A DNA stretch of 64,000 bases from Rhodanobacter sp. DHG33 (lineage in GTDB: Bacteria > Pseudomonadota > Gammaproteobacteria > Xanthomonadales > Rhodanobacteraceae), in assembly GCF_014843005.1 (NCBI RefSeq), contig NZ_JACYXM010000008.1, positions 62,001 to 126,000 on the forward strand, in the 5' to 3' direction. This document shows positions 59,283 to 64,000 of the stretch, one piece after another (position 1 is the stretch's first letter; the number at the start of each line of letters is the position of its first letter). The notes under the pieces are model-generated. The model did no database searches, was not told the origin of the DNA, and saw only the letters and a list, made by a program, of their open reading frames with translations. The position numbers were made by a program, and so were the translations under genes.

Positions 59283-60674
59283 TCAGGATGTCGCACTGCC
59301 CAGCAGCCCACGCAGCAGTTCGTTTTCCGCCACGCTGCCGCCGTTGAGCGGCGCAATCACGCTGCGCGGCGCGTCGATGCGCAGGTGCCAGCCGTGCTCG
59401 TCCACCTGCTCGCCGGCGATGGCGCCGACGGCCTTGAGCCGTGCGTGCAGCCGCCCGGCCGTCAGCGGCAGGCGCAACTCCGACTGCACCCGCTCGCCGC
59501 CGAGCAATTCGCCCAACGCCTGGCGCAACAGTTCGATACCCGCACCGGTGGCGGCAGAGAGCCATACGGCCTGCGGCTTGCCGGAAGCATCGCGGTCGAT
59601 GCGGGGCTCCATCGGCCTTTCGCACCCGGTCACATCCGCGGCTGCGTTTTCCCGAGAACCTTCCTCGGCAGGGACACCGGCACTGGCGTCACCATCCCTT
59701 CCCATCAAATCGATCTTGTTGAAAACACGCAGCTGGGGCACGTCGCCCGCGCCGATCTCCTCCAGCACCTGGTCGACCACGCGGCGCAGCGGTTCGCGCT
59801 CCTCGTCAGCGGCATCGCTGACGTGCAGCAGCAAGTCGGCGTCGCGCGCTTCGGCCAGGGTGCCACGGAAGGCGGCGACCAGATCGTGCGGCAATTCGCG
59901 GACGAAGCCTACGGTGTCGGCGATCACCGCCGGGCCACAGGCTAGGTCGTCCAGCCGGCGCACGGTGGGATCGAGCGTGGCGAACAACTGGTCGGCGACA
60001 TACACGCCACCGGCGGTGAGCGTATTGAACAGGGTGGACTTGCCGGCGTTGGTGTAACCCACCAGCGCCACCCGCGGCACCGTGTTGCGTAGGCGTGCAC
60101 GACGTTGCTGGCCACGCTGGGTCTGTACTTTTTCGAGGCGTCGGGTGAGCTGCTTCACGCGCTCGGCGAGCAGGCGGCGGTCGGTTTCCAGCTGGGTTTC
60201 GCCGGGGCCGCGGTTGCCGATGGCGCCGCCGCGCTGGGCGTCCAGATGGGTCCAGCCGCGCACCAGCCGCGTGGCCACGTGCTTGAGCTGCGCCAGCTCC
60301 ACTTCCAGCTTGCCTTCGTGCGAGCGGGCGCGCTGGGCGAAAATGTCGAGGATCAGGCCGGCGCGATCGACCACGCGCGCGCTGAGATGCTTCTCGAGAT
60401 TGCGCTCCTGCACCGGGCTGAGCAGATGGTCGACCAGCACCAGGTCGGCACCCAGCGCGCGCACCATCTCGGCCACTTCGTCGGCCTTGCCGCTGCCCAC
60501 GTAGAAACGCGGGTTGGGCGCCTCGACGCGGGCGGAAACGGTACCCAGCACCTCCGCGCCGGCGGATTTGGCCAGTTCGACGAACTCGGCGGCGCGGCGT
60601 TCGGCATCCCCGCTGCCGCGTGCATGCGGGAGCACGAGGACGGCGCGTTCGCCTTTCTTCTGACGATCAAACAC
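59283..60674 (-). CDS. hflX: GTPase HflX (ribosome rescue/splitting factor)
   Basis: 463 residues. N-terminal HflX domain (FYVGSGKADEVAEMV; LSPVQERNLEKHLSARVVDR), coiled linker, G domain with ALVGYTNAGKSTLFNTLT, DTVGFVRELPHDLVAAF and FNKIDL. It has a 60-residue extension between the NKxD motif and G5 (DGDASAGVPAEEGSRENAAA), longer than in E. coli, consistent with a lineage-specific loop. Binds 50S and splits stalled or hibernating ribosomes. Confidence 0.95.
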   Translation of the reverse strand: MFDRQKKGERAVLVLPHARGSGDAERRAAEFVELAKSAGAEVLGTVSARVEAPNPRFYVGSGKADEVAEMVRALGADLVLVDHLLSPVQERNLEKHLSARVVDRAGLILDIFAQRARSHEGKLEVELAQLKHVATRLVRGWTHLDAQRGGAIGNRGPGETQLETDRRLLAERVKQLTRRLEKVQTQRGQQRRARLRNTVPRVALVGYTNAGKSTLFNTLTAGGVYVADQLFATLDPTVRRLDDLACGPAVIADTVGFVRELPHDLVAAFRGTLAEARDADLLLHVSDAADEEREPLRRVVDQVLEEIGAGDVPQLRVFNKIDLMGRDGDASAGVPAEEGSRENAAADVTGCERPMEPRIDRDASGKPQAVWLSAATGAGIELLRQALGELLGGERVQSELRLPLTAGRLHARLKAVGAIAGEQVDEHGWHLRIDAPRSVIAPLNGGSVAENELLRGLLGSATS

Positions 60675-60746
60675 TGGGTATGGCGGCCTTTGCGAGGGGA
60701 CGGAACCGGAGCAGTCCCGTCTTCATGTGGGCCGACCGGCTATGAA

Positions 60747-61025
60747 TCAAGCATCCGTGGCGTCGGTCGCCGGAGCCGCATCGACATGCGCCTCGTGCCC
60801 GTCGTGGCCGTTGCCCAAGCGAACGTTGCGGCTGGGCACCACGGTGGAGATGGCGTGCTTGTACACCATCTGGCTGACCTGGTTGCGCAGCAGCACCACG
60901 AACTGGTCGAAGGACTCGACCGTGCCCTGCAGCTTGATGCCGTTCACCAGATAGATGGCCACAGGCACGCGCTCACGGCGCAAGGCATTGAGAAAAGGGT
61001 CCTGCAGCGATTGTCCCTTGGACAT
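60747..61025 (-). CDS. hfq: RNA chaperone Hfq
   Basis: 92 residues from the ATG at 61025 with GGGGAGAACAAGAA upstream. Sm1 ([22 protein letters not shown]) and Sm2 ([14 protein letters not shown]) motifs are complete, followed by a short Asp/His/Ala-rich acidic tail ([20 protein letters not shown]). Hexameric ring pairing small RNAs with mRNAs. Between miaA and hflX, the conserved order. Confidence 0.98.
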   Translation of the reverse strand: MSKGQSLQDPFLNALRRERVPVAIYLVNGIKLQGTVESFDQFVVLLRNQVSQMVYKHAISTVVPSRNVRLGNGHDGHEAHVDAAPATDATDA

Positions 61026-61168
61026 TTCTTGTTCTCCCCTGAGCGGTACCCGGGCCGGGGAAAAAACGCCAGAGGCGCCCCGGCCCAACGGAAACGATGT
61101 TAACCGGGTTCAAGGGCTTGAAGGAAGTGGTTTTTCAGGCGACGGCGCACAAAAACGCGGCCGCTTCG

Positions 61169-62116
61169 CTACGCCGTTCCGAGAAACAGCTGCACGGCTT
61201 CGGCCGCCCGGACGAGCGGCGGCGCTTGCTCCGGATCGAGCACGCGCGCATCCAGCTCGGCGCGCAGCCAGGTCATCTGCCGCTTGGCCAACTGGCGCGT
61301 GGCAAAGATCGCGCGGTCGCGGAAACCGGCGGCATCGCCCTGTCCGTCCAGGTATTCCCAGCCCTGCCGATAGCCCACCGCACGGATCGCGGGCAGGTCG
61401 GCATGCAGGTCGCCGCGATCGCGCAGAGCGCGCACCTCGTCGAGAAAGCCGTCAGCGAGCATGACATCGAAGCGCTGCGCGATGCGCGCATGCAGCGGCT
61501 GGCGGTCCGCCGGCAACAGCGCCAGCTTGAGCACGCGCCAGGGAAACATTTCGTCGCGGCCACCGCGCTGCAATTCGGACAGCGGGCGCCCGCTCAGCTC
61601 GATCACTTCGAGGGCGCGCTGCAGACGCTGGGCGTCATTGGCGCCGATGCGCGCGGCGGCAGCGGGATCGAGCCGCATCAGGCGCGCATGCATGGCGGGC
61701 CAGCCGATGCGCGCGGCTTCCTCCGTCAATCGCGCCCGGATGGCCGGATCGGCTTCGGGCAATTCGGAAAGCCCGCGCTGCAAGGCACGGAAATACAGCC
61801 CGGTGCCGCCCACCAGCAGCGGCACCCTGCCCTGCGCCGTGATTTCGCGCATCGCCGCCACCGCGTCGTTGCGGAATTCCGCCGCCGAATAAGGCTGGGA
61901 CGGATCGCGGATGTCGATCAGGGCATGCGGATTGCGCGCCAGCGTGGCCGCATCCGGTTTCGCCGCGCCGATGTCGAGGCCGCGGTACACCAGTGCCGAA
62001 TCCACGCTGACCAGCCCCACTGGAAAGCGATCCGCCAGCTCGCAGGCAAGCGCGGTCTTGCCCGAAGCCGTGGGGCCCATCAGGAAGATCGCGGGGGGAC
62101 GTGCGTCGAGGCTCAT
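61169..62116 (-). CDS. miaA: tRNA dimethylallyltransferase
   Basis: 315 residues from the ATG at 62116. P-loop [14 protein letters not shown] near residue 10, [43 protein letters not shown]. It adds dimethylallyl to A37 of tRNAs reading UNN codons. The open frame upstream (45 codons) was rejected because the P-loop should lie near the N-terminus. First gene seen of the hfq superoperon; mutL is expected upstream in many gammaproteobacteria but is not here: an unrelated divergent gene follows. Confidence 0.96.
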   Translation of the reverse strand: MSLDARPPAIFLMGPTASGKTALACELADRFPVGLVSVDSALVYRGLDIGAAKPDAATLARNPHALIDIRDPSQPYSAAEFRNDAVAAMREITAQGRVPLLVGGTGLYFRALQRGLSELPEADPAIRARLTEEAARIGWPAMHARLMRLDPAAAARIGANDAQRLQRALEVIELSGRPLSELQRGGRDEMFPWRVLKLALLPADRQPLHARIAQRFDVMLADGFLDEVRALRDRGDLHADLPAIRAVGYRQGWEYLDGQGDAAGFRDRAIFATRQLAKRQMTWLRAELDARVLDPEQAPPLVRAAEAVQLFLGTA

Positions 62117-62313
62117 GCGTGGCGAAGCGGCAACGAAGGCGCAAGCGTAGCCGAACGCACCTGCACAAAACTTCATCAATGTGAGGCAAGTGCCTGTCGC
62201 GGCGGCGCGAATCGGAGTTGTCCACACGCTTGTCCCGCGCGTATCCACATCCGCTGTGGATAGATCTGCGCCCTGCGTGTAGTCGATGCACCGCCTCGCG
62301 CGTTTGCCCCTGC

Positions 62314-63033
62314 ATGCCCAGACGCCACGCCTTCGCTTCCGCGCTCCTCGCCGCCGCCCTGCTCGCCGCCAGTACCTGGGCAGTCTCGCAGCAAGCCACC
62401 CCGTTGCCCGACTTCAACGGTCTGTGGCGCCTCAGCGACCAGGGCAGCGAGGGGCCGGACCAGGTCACTGCGATGCTCCGCACCGAACTGCGGCGCGAAC
62501 AATCGCCTACCGTGGCGCCGGCTGGCGCTTCGTCCAGCGCGAGCACGCCCCAGCCAGGCAGCCGCGGAAGTCACGGCGGCGGTCATGGCGGCATGGGCGG
62601 CGGTGGGATGGGGGGCGGCCATATGGGCGGCGGCCACGGTCGCGGCGGCAAGACGGACAGCAGCACATCGTCGGGCAATTCATCCGACGACGCCGATCTG
62701 CTCAAGCTGCCGCCCACGCTGGCCAACGATGCGGTGCTGATCGTCCAGCAGGATGCCAATGCCCTGCAGACACGGCTCGAGAACGGCGAACAGCTGGCCA
62801 TGCCGCTCAACGGCCATGACCAGCACACGCTGGACGGCAATGCCATCGCCCATCGGCAGGACGCCGGCCAAGGCCTGCAGTTCACCCTGCAGTTCAACGA
62901 CGGCAGCCATCTCGACGAAACCTGGTCGCGTTCCGCCGACGGCCACACGCTGCAGGTCACCGAGCAGTGGCAGCCCGGTTTCCTGCAGCGTCCGGTGGTC
63001 TTCCACCGCAACTACGTACGCGTGGACCAGTGA
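62314..63033 (+). CDS. Exported Gly/His-rich protein, unknown
   Basis: 239 residues from the ATG at 62314. The signal peptide ([21 protein letters not shown]) is followed by [22 protein letters not shown] Gly/His/Met repeat follows (about 88-112; units [25 protein letters not shown]), then a Ser-rich spacer. The C-terminal beta-rich domain (about 130-239) holds [19 protein letters not shown] and [22 protein letters not shown]. The repeat could bind Ni, Cu or Zn. Similar 'DFNG-W' starts occur in exported proteins of unknown role. Divergent from miaA with 197 bp between; an Xanthomonadales-specific family is likely. Confidence 0.75.
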   Translation: MPRRHAFASALLAAALLAASTWAVSQQATPLPDFNGLWRLSDQGSEGPDQVTAMLRTELRREQSPTVAPAGASSSASTPQPGSRGSHGGGHGGMGGGGMGGGHMGGGHGRGGKTDSSTSSGNSSDDADLLKLPPTLANDAVLIVQQDANALQTRLENGEQLAMPLNGHDQHTLDGNAIAHRQDAGQGLQFTLQFNDGSHLDETWSRSADGHTLQVTEQWQPGFLQRPVVFHRNYVRVDQ

Positions 63034-63066
63034 TCGCCCGGCGAGCTTCCGCATGCGGCGGGGCTT

Positions 63067-63072
63067 TATAAT
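63067..63072 (+). promoter_or_regulatory. -10 element (TATAAT) upstream of tdh
   Basis: Perfect TATAAT within CTTTATAATCG, 42 bp before the tdh ATG. The -35 region is poor, so strength is uncertain. Confidence 0.5.
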
Positions 63073-63114
63073 CGCGGCTTTCCCCGCCCGTTCGGGCCAG
63101 CCACTGGATTCCCC

Positions 63115-64000
63115 ATGTCGCAGACGATGAAAGCTTTGGTGAAGCGCCACGCCGAGAAAGGCATCTGGATGGAAGAGGTGCCGGTGCCCCAGGTCGGCCC
63201 GAACGAGGTGCTCATCAAGCTGGAGAAGACCGCGATCTGCGGTACCGACCTGCACATCTACAAGTGGGACGAATGGAGCCAGCGCGTCATCAAGCCCGGC
63301 CTCACCATCGGCCACGAGTTCGTGGGCCGCATCGTGGAAATCGGCCCCGGCGTCACCGGCTACAAGGTGGGCGACCGCGTTTCGGCCGAAGGGCACATCG
63401 TGTGCGGCCATTGCCGCAACTGCCGTGCCGGCCGCCAGCACTTGTGCCCGAACACCATCGGCATCGGCGTGAACCGCAACGGCGCGTTCGCCGAGTACAT
63501 GACCATGCCGGCCTCCAACCTGTGGCCGATCCCCGACCAGATCCCGTCCGAGCTGGCCGCCTTCTTCGACCCCTACGGCAATGCCGCGCACTGCGCGCTG
63601 GAATTCGACCTGATCGGCGAGGACGTGCTGATCACCGGCGCGGGCCCGATCGGCATCATCGCCGCCGGCATCGCCAAGCACGTGGGCGCGCGCAACGTGG
63701 TGGTCACCGACGTCAACGACTACCGCCTGAAGCTGGCGGCCGATATGGGCGCCACCCGCGTGGTCAACGTGGCCAACACGTCGCTGAAGGACGTGATGAA
63801 GGACCTGCACATGGAAGGCTTCGACGTGGGCCTGGAAATGAGCGGCAACCCGCGCGCCTTCAACGACATGCTCGACTGCATGTACCACGGCGGCAAAGTC
63901 GCCCTGCTCGGCATCCTGCCCAAGGGCGCCGGCATCGACTGGGACAGGGTGATCTTCAAGGGCCTCACCCTGCAGGGCATCTACGGCCGCAAGATGTACG
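63115..64000 (+). CDS. tdh: L-threonine 3-dehydrogenase (3' end cut by window)
   Basis: The visible 295 residues of an expected ~340. Zinc alcohol-dehydrogenase fold. Catalytic zinc ligands C42 ([10 protein letters not shown]) and H67/E68 (TIGHEFVG), structural zinc with four Cys ([15 protein letters not shown]), and NAD-binding [11 protein letters not shown]. It oxidises threonine to 2-amino-3-ketobutyrate, which Kbl cleaves to glycine and acetyl-CoA. [16 protein letters not shown] is characteristic of Tdh rather than other medium-chain dehydrogenases. Confidence 0.95.
   Translation, partial: MSQTMKALVKRHAEKGIWMEEVPVPQVGPNEVLIKLEKTAICGTDLHIYKWDEWSQRVIKPGLTIGHEFVGRIVEIGPGVTGYKVGDRVSAEGHIVCGHCRNCRAGRQHLCPNTIGIGVNRNGAFAEYMTMPASNLWPIPDQIPSELAAFFDPYGNAAHCALEFDLIGEDVLITGAGPIGIIAAGIAKHVGARNVVVTDVNDYRLKLAADMGATRVVNVANTSLKDVMKDLHMEGFDVGLEMSGNPRAFNDMLDCMYHGGKVALLGILPKGAGIDWDRVIFKGLTLQGIYGRKMY

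Overview
The window is 64 kb of GC-rich, densely packed chromosomal DNA. Gene order and protein types point to a gammaproteobacterium of the Xanthomonadales/Lysobacterales, most likely Rhodanobacteraceae (Dyella, Rhodanobacter, Luteibacter and relatives). The grounds are: the miaA-hfq-hflX-hflK-hflC-purA superoperon; the pstSCAB-phoU block with an E. coli-like Pho box; a tandem glycine riboswitch in front of a single-chain gcvP; several secreted peptidases; and a repeat containing an 'acttctctttg' hairpin, a type I recall from this order. The family assignment is inference, since no 16S or marker comparison could be run. I see no prophage, transposase, integrase, CRISPR array or plasmid function.

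Layout. 1-10.8 kb: Mrp/ApbC (cut by the left edge) and divergent DUF2147; two secreted hydrolases (a PF04185-type phosphoesterase and an S53 sedolisin); metG; a DUF2007 protein; an orphan RnfB-like ferredoxin overlapping nth; a DUF2501 protein. 10.9-19.3 kb: an OmpR-type two-component system, then an RND tripartite efflux operon with overlapping genes. 19.36-19.91 kb: a 551-bp noncoding element bounded by 85-89 bp inverted repeats and full of nested hairpins, with a decayed single arm near 13.15-13.33 kb. 20-27.3 kb: an outer-membrane porin (minus strand), RNase T, then pstS-pstC-pstA-pstB-phoU behind a candidate Pho box. 27.4-34.4 kb: two membrane glycosyltransferases; on the minus strand rnr-rlmB plus a small membrane protein, joined by 4-nt overlaps; tRNA-Leu(CAG) with its own promoter and terminator.

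34.4-45.7 kb: a HAD phosphatase and a VOC protein; glycine riboswitch-gcvP; a small unknown membrane protein; lemA with an M48 peptidase; then a two-gene unit that reads as ovothiol biosynthesis (ovoA, ovoB). 45.7-50.6 kb: an exported M1 aminopeptidase divergent from a LytS/LytTR two-component pair. 50.6-55.7 kb: a small lipoprotein, msrB-msrA, an ECF sigma/anti-sigma pair, a divergent S8 protease, and a low-complexity exported protein. 55.8-62.1 kb (minus strand): miaA-hfq-hflX-hflK-hflC-purA. 62.3-64 kb: a Gly/His-rich exported protein and the start of tdh.

How it works together: most of the window is core information processing and metabolism. The accessory flavour comes from export and degradation (S53, S8, M1, M48, phosphoesterase, RND pump) and from redox protection (ovoA/ovoB, msrA/msrB, the ferredoxin beside nth, the ECF pair). 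The strongest candidate for a notable system is the ovothiol pair. The strongest unexplained DNA feature is the inverted-repeat element.
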